Assembly (NCBI RefSeq): GCF_041361465.1
Contig: NZ_JBGKAC010000002.1
Span: 525,227 to 589,226, forward strand
Reading direction: 5' to 3'
Length of the DNA: 64,000 nucleotides
Source of the DNA: Halobaculum sp. MBLA0143
GTDB lineage: Archaea; Halobacteriota; Halobacteria; Halobacteriales; Haloferacaceae
Shown: piece by piece, positions 1 through 8,238 of the stretch
Position numbering within the stretch: the stretch's first letter is position 1
How the letters are laid out: each line of letters opens with the position of its first letter
The notes under the pieces: generated by a model
Database searches by the model: none
Told to the model about the DNA's origin: nothing
Seen by the model: the letters and a program-made list of their open reading frames with translations, nothing else
Position numbers and translations under genes: made by a program

Positions 1-261
1 GTTCTCGCCGGCCGGGAGCGCCAGCGGAACGACCGCGAGATCACCCACCGTGACGGTCGTGTCGCGGGTCTCGTTCACCACGGCGGGGGTGAGTGTCGTC
101 GGGGATGGATCGGCGACGGTGGCGGCGTCGCTCTCTACCGGACAGCCCGCGGCGCTGGCTTCTGGCGCGACGGGCGACGCGGCCGTGCCGCCGGCGACGG
201 CCGCGAGGACGAGCAGCACTCACAGCGTCACCACACGAGCGGCGGGGAGAGACGGGGACAC
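1..261 (-). pseudogene. N-terminal part of a secreted protein, interrupted by an in-frame TGA
   Basis: The reverse strand encodes a typical export signal: a GTG start at 261, residues SPSLPAARVVTL, an in-frame TGA at 220-222, then VLLVLAAVAGGTAA and a Thr/Ala-rich segment that runs off the window edge. The hydrophobic core is split by the stop exactly where one residue (for example Trp from TGG) would be expected. The reading frame on both sides fits one signal peptide. Either the gene has a nonsense mutation or sequencing error, or translation starts at the GTG directly after the stop (219), which would leave a signal peptide without a positive N-terminus. The mature part seen is too short to name. 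No family is recognised. Confidence 0.5.
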
Positions 262-429
262 GCACCCTGCGTCGACACCGCAGCCTGTCAGTCTTGTGTT
301 GCCGTGCCGCTCCGCCGTCGCACTCGCTCACTCTCCCTCGTCGTCGAGGCGTCTCGGTCACCACCGAGCCACCCCCCAATCACGCCACTCCACAGCATTC
401 AAAACGCCACCTCCGCAAGCCCGACCGAT

Positions 430-1821
430 ATGATGCCCGCTACGGCCGTCGAGGCGGTGGTGCCGTTGTACACCGTTCCGTTCGTCGGGGTCGAACTCGG
501 GAGACCGGCGTTCACGGCACTGGGAGTGACGGCGATTCTGTTTCTGATCATGTGCTCGGGGTTCTTCTCGTCGTCGGAGATCGCCCTGTTCTCACTGCCG
601 GCCCACCAGGTCGACGCGATGGTCGAGCAGGGGAAGCGGGGCGCGGCGCTCGTGCAGTCGTTGAAGGACGACCCGCACCGGTTGCTCGTGACGATTCTCG
701 TCGGCAACAACCTGGTCAACATCACGATGTCGTCCATCTCGACGACCGTCGTCGGCTTCTACTTCGACGCGGGCGCGGCGGTGTTGGTCTCCTCGCTGGG
801 GATCACGTCGCTCGTGCTCCTGTTCGGCGAGAGCGCGCCGAAGTCGTACGCCGTCGAGAACACGGACTCGTGGGCACGCACGGTCGCGCCGGCACTGAAG
901 CTCGTCGGCAAGCTGCTGTGGCCGCTCGTCACGGTGTTCTACTACCTCACGAAGATCGTCAACAAGGTGACGGGCGGCAGCTCCGCCATCGAGTCGTCGT
1001 ACGTCACGCGCGAGGAGATCCGGAACATGATCAAGACGGGCGAGCGCGAGGACATCCTCGACGAGGAGGAACGGGAGATGCTGGACCGGACGCTGGCGTT
1101 CAACGACCGGACGGTCAAGGAGGTGATGACACCCCGGCTGGACGTGGTCGCGGTGTCGACGGACACGAGCGTGGAGGCGGCCATCGACAAGTGTCTCGAC
1201 GCCGGCCACGCCCGCCTCCCGGCCGTCGACGACTCGCTGGACAACGTCGTCGGCGTGTTCGACGTTCGGGACCTGTCGGCCGCGGACCGTGACTCCGACC
1301 GGACGGTCGGCGACGTGGCCGGCGAGGCGCTGCACGTCCCGGAGTCGAAAGACGTCGCGGAACTGCTGTCGGAGATGCGGGAGCGTCGCCTCCAGATGGC
1401 GATCGTCGTCGACGAGTTCGGCGCGACGGAGGGGATCGCCACCCTGGAGGACGTCTCCGAGGAGATCCTGGGAGAGATCTTAGACGACGACGAGGAACGA
1501 CCGATCGAGTGGATCGACGACGACACCGTGGTCGTGGACGGCTCCGTCACCGTCGACGCCGTCAACCAGGAGCTCGACATCGTCCTGCCGGAAGGCGAGG
1601 AGTTCGAGACGATCGCGGGGTTCGTGTTCAACCGCGCCGGGCGTCTGGTCGAGCAGGGGGAGTCGTTCGAGTACGAGAACGTCACCTTGCGCGCCGAGCG
1701 GGTGGAAGACACCCGGATCAAGAAGGCGCGCGTGACAGTCGATCGCGGGGACGACGACCCGGTGACGACCGAGATAGACGAGGACACCACGGACCTCGAG
1801 ACGGCCGAAGACGAGGAGTGA
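430..1821 (+). CDS. CNNM/CorC-type membrane protein with CBS pair
   Basis: A 463-residue protein of the hemolysin C/CorC/CNNM family, in which members are implicated in Mg2+/Co2+ or Na+ handling at the cytoplasmic membrane. Domains in order: an N-terminal DUF21 (CNNM) membrane region, residues about 20-190, with the characteristic segments GFFSSSEIALFSL and GNNLVNI; two CBS domains, about 215-345, including VMTPRLDVVAV and a DEFG motif; and a C-terminal CorC/HlyC-associated domain, about 360-440, containing EFETIAGFVFNRAGR. The C-terminus is very acidic. The start is the first of two adjacent ATG codons. The upstream in-frame extension is Arg/Pro/Ser-rich and not like coding sequence. The transported ion cannot be told from sequence. 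Confidence 0.9.
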   Translation: MMPATAVEAVVPLYTVPFVGVELGRPAFTALGVTAILFLIMCSGFFSSSEIALFSLPAHQVDAMVEQGKRGAALVQSLKDDPHRLLVTILVGNNLVNITMSSISTTVVGFYFDAGAAVLVSSLGITSLVLLFGESAPKSYAVENTDSWARTVAPALKLVGKLLWPLVTVFYYLTKIVNKVTGGSSAIESSYVTREEIRNMIKTGEREDILDEEEREMLDRTLAFNDRTVKEVMTPRLDVVAVSTDTSVEAAIDKCLDAGHARLPAVDDSLDNVVGVFDVRDLSAADRDSDRTVGDVAGEALHVPESKDVAELLSEMRERRLQMAIVVDEFGATEGIATLEDVSEEILGEILDDDEERPIEWIDDDTVVVDGSVTVDAVNQELDIVLPEGEEFETIAGFVFNRAGRLVEQGESFEYENVTLRAERVEDTRIKKARVTVDRGDDDPVTTEIDEDTTDLETAEDEE

Positions 1822-2055
1822 GGTCGACGAGACGTAGGAACCGTTGGACTCTGTCCGTGATCGGACTGACCGTGATCCCAGCGTAGAGTAGCAGTTCACA
1901 TTAGATACGTCTCGACAACAACTCGTAATAATGAGTCTCACTATACAAACACTGGATCGAGAACTGGCAATCTTTTCCGGTAGTAAAATCTTCGATCCGT
2001 TTCACTGTCTGTGGGGTAACACGGTTATTATCTCTACGAGTTACCTGCTGTCGTT

Positions 2056-2439
2056 GTGCAGTCCGAAGGTAACGCCGAGTTCAGAGAAGAGAGCGGAGTA
2101 CTGATCGTCGATCTCACCGAGTGGGACGGGACAGTCGAGGACAGTTCGAACCTCAGCGCGGACGAAGAACAGTTCCTCTCGCTGGCACAGACGAACGACT
2201 ACAGAGGAGTCGTCACGGACGTCAGTGGAGTGTCGCTGTCGGCGGAGACGCAGTCGTACATCGAGAGCTCGTGGGCAGAGTTGATCTCCGCGACCGACAT
2301 CGCTCGGTTCGCGTACCTCTCGGACGGGATCAAAGCGATGGCAGTCACTGCCAAGCTGGACGCTCCCGCGGAAGTCGACAACTTCAGCTCGATCGAAACG
2401 GCATCGAGTGGGCTAGCAACGCCTGAGTACACGAGTTAG
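2056..2439 (+). CDS. Small acidic protein, possibly STAS-like
   Basis: A 127-residue acidic soluble protein starting at GTG. A TATA-like GTTATTATC lies about 27 bp upstream, as for a leaderless transcript, which supports this start. The pattern of beta strands and helices (VLIVDLTEWDG, then YRGVVTDVSGVSLSAETQSY, then IARFAYLSDGIKAMAV) is reminiscent of small STAS/SpoIIAA-like domains used in signalling, but no diagnostic motif is present. There is no signal peptide or membrane segment. It stands alone between the CorC-like gene and a universal stress protein. The function is unknown and the STAS comparison is tentative. Confidence 0.6.
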   Translation: MQSEGNAEFREESGVLIVDLTEWDGTVEDSSNLSADEEQFLSLAQTNDYRGVVTDVSGVSLSAETQSYIESSWAELISATDIARFAYLSDGIKAMAVTAKLDAPAEVDNFSSIETASSGLATPEYTS

Positions 2440-2835
2440 CCCTCCGCCGGGCACTACAGCAGTCACCTAGAGTCGTCTGTGGTCGGCTGCTCGTGCACGT
2501 CGACGGCCAGCGACGGATTCAGTCACCAGCAGCCGACTGTCCTCGGGGCGACAGTCGCACCGTTCACCCGAGAGTACACACCACCGCCGCCACCGAGTTC
2601 ACCGACTCCGTCACGACCACCCAGCCGAGTGTGGAGCCGGCGGGAGTACAGTCGAGCCCGCCGAGGCCGTTCGCTCCCCTCTCGTCGGTCGCGTCGATCA
2701 CCGGCGTCCGACCGCGCGGAGGCCCGGGGTGGTCCGGACCCACCCCTCGCGTCGGTGTGAACGGGGTGCACGGCGGTGGACATCCCCCGAGGAGTGGAAG
2801 TATTATCCGTCCGACAGCCGTAGCCGGCGGGTGAG
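2440..2835. other. Intergenic region without a supported gene
   Basis: Open frames exist on both strands but are Arg/Pro/Ser-rich, overlap one another and have no plausible start signals, as expected for GC-rich non-coding DNA. The last about 60 bp carry a short A/T-richer stretch (AAGTATTATCC near 2798-2810) that is the likely promoter of the following universal stress protein gene. Confidence 0.5.
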
Positions 2836-3699
2836 ATGTACGACGAGATCCTCGTTCCGTACGACGGCAGCGACGGTGCGGCGGAGGTCCTCCACTACGC
2901 GGCGTCGGTAGGGCTGTGGGCCGACGCACAGCTCCGGATCCTCTACGTCGCCGACACCACCCGTGACAGCGTCACAGTCGTCGAGGGACAGACGGTCGAC
3001 GCGCTCGTCCGACAGGGCGAAGACGTGCTCGACGAGGCGGCGGCGACGCTCGACAGCCTCGGCGTGGACTACGAGACGGACGTGGTCCAGGGCAACCCCG
3101 CGCCCACCATCGTCGACTACGCCGACCGCTACGGGATGGATCTCGTCGTGATGCCGACGCACGGCCGCGAGGGGGTGTCGCGGTACCTCGCCGGCAGCGT
3201 GACGGAGAAGGTGGTCCGGCTCGCCTCCGTCCCCGTGGTGAGCGTCCGGATGGCCGACGACGAGTCGCTCCAGTTCCCGTACGATCGGGTGCTCGTCCCG
3301 ACGGACGGCAGCGACGACGCCGAGCGAGCCGCCGACCACGTCCTGGCGCTCGCCGCGGCGATGGACGCGACCGTCCACGTCCTGTCCGTCGTCGACGACG
3401 CCGGTCTCGCGCCGGACCTCCGCGAGGGTGACGCCGGCGCCGAGAACGAACGGGCCGCCGAGGCGGCCGTCGACAGCGTCGTCGACGCCGCCGCCGACCA
3501 CGGTGTCGACACCGTCCGCCACGTCGCACACGGTGACCCCGTCGAGACGATCGTCGAGCACGTCGAGTCGGAGGCGGTCGACGCAGTGGGGATGGGGACG
3601 ACCGGCCGCACCGGCACTGACCGCATCCTGCTCGGCAGCGTCGCCGAGCAGACCGTCCGGTCGGCGCCCGTGCCGGTCGTGACCGTCGCAGAGGACTGA
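2836..3699 (+). CDS. Tandem-domain universal stress protein (UspA family)
   Basis: A 287-residue cytoplasmic protein made of two UspA domains, residues about 1-140 and 150-285. Both begin with the usual beta strand (YDEILVPYDGSDGA and YDRVLVPTDGSDDA). Both carry the ATP-binding signature near their ends (GREGVSRYLAGSVTE and GRTGTDRILLGSVAE, matching G-2x-G-9x-G-S/T). Members bind ATP and modulate stress tolerance. Tandem forms are common in haloarchaea. The ATG start directly precedes the first strand, so little N-terminal uncertainty exists. The gene stands alone with its own promoter region. Its specific stress or partner cannot be inferred. Confidence 0.93.
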   Translation: MYDEILVPYDGSDGAAEVLHYAASVGLWADAQLRILYVADTTRDSVTVVEGQTVDALVRQGEDVLDEAAATLDSLGVDYETDVVQGNPAPTIVDYADRYGMDLVVMPTHGREGVSRYLAGSVTEKVVRLASVPVVSVRMADDESLQFPYDRVLVPTDGSDDAERAADHVLALAAAMDATVHVLSVVDDAGLAPDLREGDAGAENERAAEAAVDSVVDAAADHGVDTVRHVAHGDPVETIVEHVESEAVDAVGMGTTGRTGTDRILLGSVAEQTVRSAPVPVVTVAED

Positions 3700-3851
3700 G
3701 GGCCTGTCAGCCTCTGGACGTGCGGGGTGACGGGTGTGCGCCTGTGGCATATTAGGATGATTAAAATTAAAAAATTTCTAAAGTGCTGTAGAAGCATGAA
3801 TCGCCACAAATCTCCTGAGGTTTTTACCTTTTCCAGTGAACACGCTGGAGC

Positions 3852-4340
3852 GTGAACACTGGACTGTTGACGGCACTCGTAGGGGGGGTCGTAGGAGGGC
3901 TCGTGACACAGTCGCTTGCCCACGTTCTCGGAGCACGGCGATCGAGGCGAGACAGAAGACGAAAGTGGTGCCGGGAGGTACAGGCTCTTGCGAAGCGTGT
4001 CGAATCGAGAGCGAAAGCGCTCGACGCAACGGAGCCGGTCAGCCAAGATATCCGGTCAAAATCACCCGACGAAGCCGAGAGTGAAGCCATCGGTCGGATA
4101 CTGTCAGATATCGAGGAGCTTCGCCAGAAGCGGTACTCAACGCCCGTCTCGCTGGACGACACTGAGGTAGAGCAAGCACTGGAGAGACTCACTAGACCTT
4201 ACCCGAGAGAGGCGAAGATGGATGCCCCGAAAAGAACCTCAGAGTTTAAAAATGAACTTGCAGAAGAGGCGAAAAGGACCACCGACAAAGTTGAAGAAGT
4301 GTACCCAGAACCGCTCTTACAGCGACTGTCGAAAGCTTAG
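3852..4340 (+). CDS. Membrane-anchored coiled-coil hypothetical protein
   Basis: A 162-residue protein starting at GTG. A TATA-like GTTTTTACC lies about 28 bp upstream in an A/T-rich region. The N-terminus is one glycine-rich membrane helix (residues about 4-26, LLTALVGGVVGGLVTQSLAHVL) followed by a cluster of Arg (ARRSRRDRRRK), so the remainder should be cytoplasmic. The rest is charged and helical, possibly coiled coil (about 30-75 and 130-160). No family is recognised. It is convergent with the two-gene unit that follows on the other strand. Codon use is less GC-rich than the conserved genes, like other accessory genes here. Confidence 0.6.
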   Translation: MNTGLLTALVGGVVGGLVTQSLAHVLGARRSRRDRRRKWCREVQALAKRVESRAKALDATEPVSQDIRSKSPDEAESEAIGRILSDIEELRQKRYSTPVSLDDTEVEQALERLTRPYPREAKMDAPKRTSEFKNELAEEAKRTTDKVEEVYPEPLLQRLSKA

Positions 4341-4350
4341 CGTTGAATGA

Positions 4351-5070
4351 TCAGTTCGAGGCACCCGCGTGGCGTCGCCTGACTCCTTCTGGTGTCTCGA
4401 CCTCTACGTCGTGTGACCCACCGTTCGTCAGCTCAGACGCAACTGCATCGAAGTCGTATCCCCCACGTTCACCTGTGCGAATCAGTATCAGGTCTCCTGA
4501 CGACTTCGACCAGTAGTGCCCATCGACGAGGCTAGTACAGTGGGTGTCGGAGGCTGCGAACCTCTCGAAGTTGTTCTTCGCCCAGAACCGGTTCGCTGAC
4601 GGTGTCTCACACGACCCTGTTATCCCGTCGAGTCTGCTGTGGAGAGTCGATACGTTTCCGAGCGTCGTATTGAGGTAGACGATGTATTTCTTCAATCCCC
4701 GTTCTCTCACGTAGTTACGTGCCTCCTCGATATCTGTCTCGAACGATTCAGGGATGTTCATTCCGATCCCGTCACCGATTGACTCTCTCGTTAGGACAGA
4801 CTGACAGAATTCGGTTTCGGGATCGTCGTGGTTTTCCTCGTAGACGAGATCTTTTGCACAGTCGCGGAGAAACTCGAGCATTCCCTGGAGAGCGAATATC
4901 CTCTCGTCCAGTTCGTCTTCGACGTTTTCGCTGATCTCGAGCCGTGCCCTCCACTCGTTGTGGAGAGTGTCGATGGAAACTTTGGCTGAATTGTACGCTT
5001 CGGAGTACACTCGACAGTAGTCTACTGCTACCGGAAAGTCGATATACACACCGTGTTCGTCAGTCTCCAT
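4351..5070 (-). CDS. Hypothetical protein, second gene of a two-gene unit
   Basis: A soluble protein of about 239 residues from the ATG at 5070. A longer frame begins at 5115, but that would overlap the upstream gene by 56 bp, while 5070 overlaps its stop by only 11 bp. The protein is mostly helical and acidic, with scattered Cys and a segment NRFWAKNNFERFAAS followed by HYWSKSSGDLILIRTG that could be a small beta domain. I recognise no motif. The short overlap with the gene at 5060-6103 implies co-transcription and translational coupling. The lower GC and more varied codon use suggest accessory DNA. Confidence 0.6.
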   Translation of the reverse strand: METDEHGVYIDFPVAVDYCRVYSEAYNSAKVSIDTLHNEWRARLEISENVEDELDERIFALQGMLEFLRDCAKDLVYEENHDDPETEFCQSVLTRESIGDGIGMNIPESFETDIEEARNYVRERGLKKYIVYLNTTLGNVSTLHSRLDGITGSCETPSANRFWAKNNFERFAASDTHCTSLVDGHYWSKSSGDLILIRTGERGGYDFDAVASELTNGGSHDVEVETPEGVRRRHAGASN

Positions 5071-6103
5071 CACTGAGTCGTACGCTTGCGTCGAACATCT
5101 GGCTCCCCATTCCATCTTCCATCACCACCGACTGGCGTTCGCTGACTGTCGGTGTGAGCCTGTCGTCAGTGAGGTCGGTCTCCCAGTTCGTCTTCTCCGT
5201 CTCCGAATCTGACTTGAGTTGGCTACGGATCCCTCGCCCTTTGTTTCGGTAACGCTCGGCGTCGGGACCTTCGACCTCTTCGATAGAGATTGACATCGCG
5301 GTAATCGGCCAGAAGGTTTGATGATAGTAGTCTCTCGCCCGTTCGAGGTGGTCGGTGGCCGAAGTGAGCGGGCCGCCAGAACACTCAATAGAGATCAATA
5401 GATCCGCCAGCGTGTCGACGAACCAGTTGAGCCGCTCGGCTGCGTACGCTGGGAGGTAGTCGATAGCTCCGGTGGCGTACTCGATGTCGAGTGCCGCCTC
5501 TTGTATCTGCTCTCGCCACTCGAGAACTCGGGAACGGATCTCTTCTTCAGCCGCCTCAGCCGCCTCTTGTAGGACCCTGATGATCTCGGTGCTGGCCAAG
5601 TACACCTGCTCTACCCCATCTGGGGCGAACCCCCGGTAGTTCGTCCGGAGGAACTCGTACGTGTCCATCTGGAATAGTTCCGCGAGATTGAACTCCAAGA
5701 GTGCATTGACCAGGTCACCGACCTGTAGATCCTGTTTCTGCCTGCTATGCACGTACTCCCCGAGGTTGTTGATCGGGCCAACCTCGAGTTTGCCTGCTCT
5801 CAGTTCTTCGTACGGCTCATACTGCCCGTATTTGTACCAGGTTCGTACCGCAGATAAATCGTACTTGTCGATCACCGCGTACGCGAGCTTGTTGACGCGG
5901 ATGTTGTCCGCATAGAAGCCAGTGACGCCGGTGTACTCCTCGGGGATATCGAGAGAAACACCGGCCTTGTAAAGCGCATGCTCTAACGCCTTCTTCGTGG
6001 ATGCGACCGCAGCGTTAGCTTCTCGATCGATATAGTACGGCGATTTCATGTCTGGGAGTCCGCTTCTCTCAACTGCACTGTCCGACCCTACAGGTATAAG
6101 CAT
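5060..6103 (-). CDS. Hypothetical helical protein, first gene of a two-gene unit
   Basis: A 347-residue acidic, mainly helical protein without membrane segments. The ATG at 6103 has a TATA-like ATATTACG about 25 bp upstream, supporting a leaderless start. A long helical stretch near residues 175-215 (LQEAAEAAEEEIRSRVLEW) could form a coiled coil. No catalytic motif or known family is recognised. It overlaps the downstream gene, and the two probably act together. Their position beside a membrane-anchored hypothetical gene and their atypical composition are compatible with an accessory or defence function, but nothing in the sequence proves this. Confidence 0.6.
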   Translation of the reverse strand: MLIPVGSDSAVERSGLPDMKSPYYIDREANAAVASTKKALEHALYKAGVSLDIPEEYTGVTGFYADNIRVNKLAYAVIDKYDLSAVRTWYKYGQYEPYEELRAGKLEVGPINNLGEYVHSRQKQDLQVGDLVNALLEFNLAELFQMDTYEFLRTNYRGFAPDGVEQVYLASTEIIRVLQEAAEAAEEEIRSRVLEWREQIQEAALDIEYATGAIDYLPAYAAERLNWFVDTLADLLISIECSGGPLTSATDHLERARDYYHQTFWPITAMSISIEEVEGPDAERYRNKGRGIRSQLKSDSETEKTNWETDLTDDRLTPTVSERQSVVMEDGMGSQMFDASVRLSDGD

Positions 6104-6337
6104 TTCTATGGCTGTAGAGCACGTAATATTCTACTGAAACGAACTGCTGTAGCTGAGCACCCCACGGTGAACGACACAACTATTTTATTTTTCTTGCTAT
6201 CAGATGTGTTCATGTGTTGCCGCGCTTCGACCAGTAGACAGGGAAGTCGCTGTGGTCGCACTCGCCAGCCGAGAGACGAGTGGGACAGTCTATAGCTTCC
6301 TCCTCTCTCCGGAGTGTACCTGTTACTGCGTTCTGTG

Positions 6338-7087
6338 ATGGGACTCGAAACGTTCGTATGGCCGACAGTCGCGGTCCCGCCCGTGTCGACACTCACCACG
6401 GTCGCCGGCGTCGGGATCGCGGCGCTCGGCTACCAGACGACCTCGGAGATCGACGCTCGACTCGGCCCGGTCGGCGAGATGGACGACTGGCTCCGGAGTG
6501 ACGTTCGGAAGTGGGTCGCGGGGCTCGCGCTCGTCGCGTTCGTGCTCGGAGTCGAGGGGCGTTCGCTCGCCTCCGTCGGCGTCCGCCCACCCGTCGCCTT
6601 CCCGGTCGTGAGCGAGTTCGTCCCGACGTTCGGACTCGGGGGTGTCACCGGCGACGCCGTCACCGCCCTCGCGTGGTCTGCGACGGGGTTCGTCGGTCTG
6701 TTCGTCGTGACGACTGCCGTCTACAACGTCTACGAGCGACTCGACCTGAACACGCCGGAGGGGTTCGTCTCCGAGCAGGCCAGTCGTGGCGTCGCGGGCT
6801 ACACGGTTACGGCACTGTCTGCTGGCGTGGTAGAGTCACTCGCGTACCAGGGGTACGTCGTCCCACGCGTCGCCGGACTCTCGGGGAGCGTCACGTTCGC
6901 GGCCGTCGTCTCCTGGCTGGCGTTCACGCTCGTCCACGGGATCGGCGACACGTTCGACGCCGAGCAGACGTTCTACATCGGAGTTCCCGCGGCCGTTCTC
7001 ACGGCGCTGTTCGTCGCCTGCGACAGCGTGATCGTCGTCTGTCTGGTCCACTTCGCGGTGAATCTAGTGAGTTTCCTGTCGGAGTGA
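6338..7087 (+). CDS. CPBP-like intramembrane protease homologue with degenerate first motif
   Basis: An approximately 249-residue protein with six or seven predicted membrane helices. The C-terminal half matches the CPBP/Abi (Rce1-like) glutamic protease family: VESLAYQGYVVPR at the EExxxR position, FTLVHG for FxxxH, and HFAVNLV for the third motif. In the first motif the paired Glu is only partly kept and the Arg is Gln, so activity is uncertain. Family members cleave prenylated or membrane substrates or act in bacteriocin immunity. An in-frame GTG at 6314 would add eight residues and has a weak TATA-like TATAGC 22 bp upstream, so the start is uncertain. Confidence 0.7.
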   Translation: MGLETFVWPTVAVPPVSTLTTVAGVGIAALGYQTTSEIDARLGPVGEMDDWLRSDVRKWVAGLALVAFVLGVEGRSLASVGVRPPVAFPVVSEFVPTFGLGGVTGDAVTALAWSATGFVGLFVVTTAVYNVYERLDLNTPEGFVSEQASRGVAGYTVTALSAGVVESLAYQGYVVPRVAGLSGSVTFAAVVSWLAFTLVHGIGDTFDAEQTFYIGVPAAVLTALFVACDSVIVVCLVHFAVNLVSFLSE

Positions 7088-7109
7088 GAAGGGGGGGTGA
7101 CACCCAGTC

Positions 7110-8201
7110 GTGGCCCACCCACAGAGACGCCCCGCCAACGTTCAAGTGCCGGAGCGTGCCACCGTCGCCGTGACAGTCCGTCGTTCGCTCGTCGCCGCGC
7201 TGGGTGCGCTCCGGGCCACGCCGTCGTTGTTCGCCGTCGGGTTCCTGGTCGCCGCCGGGCAGTTCGCGCTCGTCGTCGCACAGCAGTACGTCCCGTCCGG
7301 GGCCGTGTCGCCGTACTCTACGGCGACCTCGGTCGTCGTGTTCCTGTCCCTGCCGGTGATGTTCTCCGGCGGCGTGGCGTTGTCCGCGGCGGCGCTGGAC
7401 GGTGACGGCAACCTCGGGACGTTCCTGCGCGGCGTCCGCGAGCACGTCCTCCGGGTGTTCGTTGGCTGCCTCGGGCTCGGGGTCCTGGCGGCCCTCCTGG
7501 GCGTCGGCGGTGGCTTCGGGTTCGTCGTCGTCGGAGCGCTGGTCGCACTGACGGTCGGGGGCGTCGCCGGCGGGTCGGCGGCCTTCGTCACCGTCGTGGT
7601 GGCGTGGGTGGTGTGGTACTTCCTGTTGGCGCTCCCGTTGGTCGCACTCCACTTCTTCGCACACGCCGTCGTTCTGGACGGGTCGAGCCTCGGTGACGCC
7701 TTCCGGCGCAGCGTCGCGGTCGTTCGCGGAAATCTCGGCACTGCGACGGGGTACGCCTTCGTCCTGTTGTGTCTGGGGGTCGTCGGGCTGTTCACCGTCG
7801 TCGCCGGGTCGTTGGACGGCACCGTCCCGCCGGCGGCCGATGTGGCCGAACGGGCGGAGTCGGTCGCGGTGTTCACGCCGACACAGGCGTACGTGATCCA
7901 GGCCGTCGGCTACCTCTTCGTGGTCCTCGCCAGCACCGCTCTCTGGCCGTTCTCCGTCGCGGTGTACCGGGATATGCGCGACCGTGTCGTCGAGAGCGAT
8001 GACGACGCGAGTGGCGCCAACGGCACCGACAACACCAGCGATATCAGCGACGCCGACAACACCGGCGACATCGGCGACGCCGACAACACCGGCGATATCA
8101 GCGACGCCGACAACACCGGCGACATCGGCGACACCGACAGCAACAACGACACCGACAGCAACAACGACAGCGGTGACGGGGGCGACACTCCCGCCGTGTG
8201 A
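7110..8201 (+). CDS. Multi-pass haloarchaeal membrane protein, paralogue 1
   Basis: A 363-residue protein with about six membrane helices and an acidic C-terminal tail built of NTGDIGDAD-type repeats. It is clearly homologous along its length to the next gene, sharing RRPANVQVPERAT, SAAALDGDG, GTFL.GVREHVLRVFVG, LVALHFFAHA, GDAF.RSVAVVRG and LWPFSVAVYR. The family resembles uncharacterised haloarchaeal membrane proteins (DUF7847-like). The GTG start at 7110 is preferred over GTG 7170: the two paralogues differ in this segment almost only at third codon positions (GTG/GTA, CCG/CCA, GAG/GAA, CGT/CGA), which suggests it is translated. No transport or catalytic motif is visible. Confidence 0.8.
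   Translation: MAHPQRRPANVQVPERATVAVTVRRSLVAALGALRATPSLFAVGFLVAAGQFALVVAQQYVPSGAVSPYSTATSVVVFLSLPVMFSGGVALSAAALDGDGNLGTFLRGVREHVLRVFVGCLGLGVLAALLGVGGGFGFVVVGALVALTVGGVAGGSAAFVTVVVAWVVWYFLLALPLVALHFFAHAVVLDGSSLGDAFRRSVAVVRGNLGTATGYAFVLLCLGVVGLFTVVAGSLDGTVPPAADVAERAESVAVFTPTQAYVIQAVGYLFVVLASTALWPFSVAVYRDMRDRVVESDDDASGANGTDNTSDISDADNTGDIGDADNTGDISDADNTGDIGDTDSNNDTDSNNDSGDGGDTPAV
8031..8138 (+). repeat. Four tandem 27-bp units encoding an Asn/Thr/Gly/Asp tail
   Basis: Four direct copies of a 27-bp unit (8031-8057, 8058-8084, 8085-8111, 8112-8138) differ at a few positions and encode NTSDISDAD, NTGDIGDAD, NTGDISDAD and NTGDIGDTD. A shorter related repeat (SNNDTDSNND) follows. The array lies inside the 3' end of the paralogue-1 gene, stays in frame and gives a disordered acidic tail. 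The unit length is a multiple of three, so copy-number change by slippage would keep the frame. Confidence 0.9.
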
Positions 8202-8238
8202 CTACCACCCGCACGCTCACTGTCTCGCGCCACGGGTA

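Noticed and set aside
93..1292. Long plus-strand frame overlapping the CorC-like gene
   Set aside because: The translation is Arg/Gly/Pro-rich with no domain; it is the shifted frame of the real gene.
1931..2104. 57-codon frame starting MSLTIQTLDRELAIFSG upstream of 2056
   Set aside because: It overlaps the promoter and start of the better supported gene at 2056 and has no promoter of its own.
7124..7172. Repeat at 7124-7172 and 8241-8289 as a shared promoter with starts at GTG 7170 and 8287
   Set aside because: TTCAAG sits at a TATA-like distance, but the copies differ mainly at third codon positions, which favours a coding segment and the upstream starts.
8031..8138. Possible CRISPR-like direct repeats
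   Set aside because: The units are contiguous 27-mers without spacers and are in frame within a gene, so they are a coding tandem repeat.
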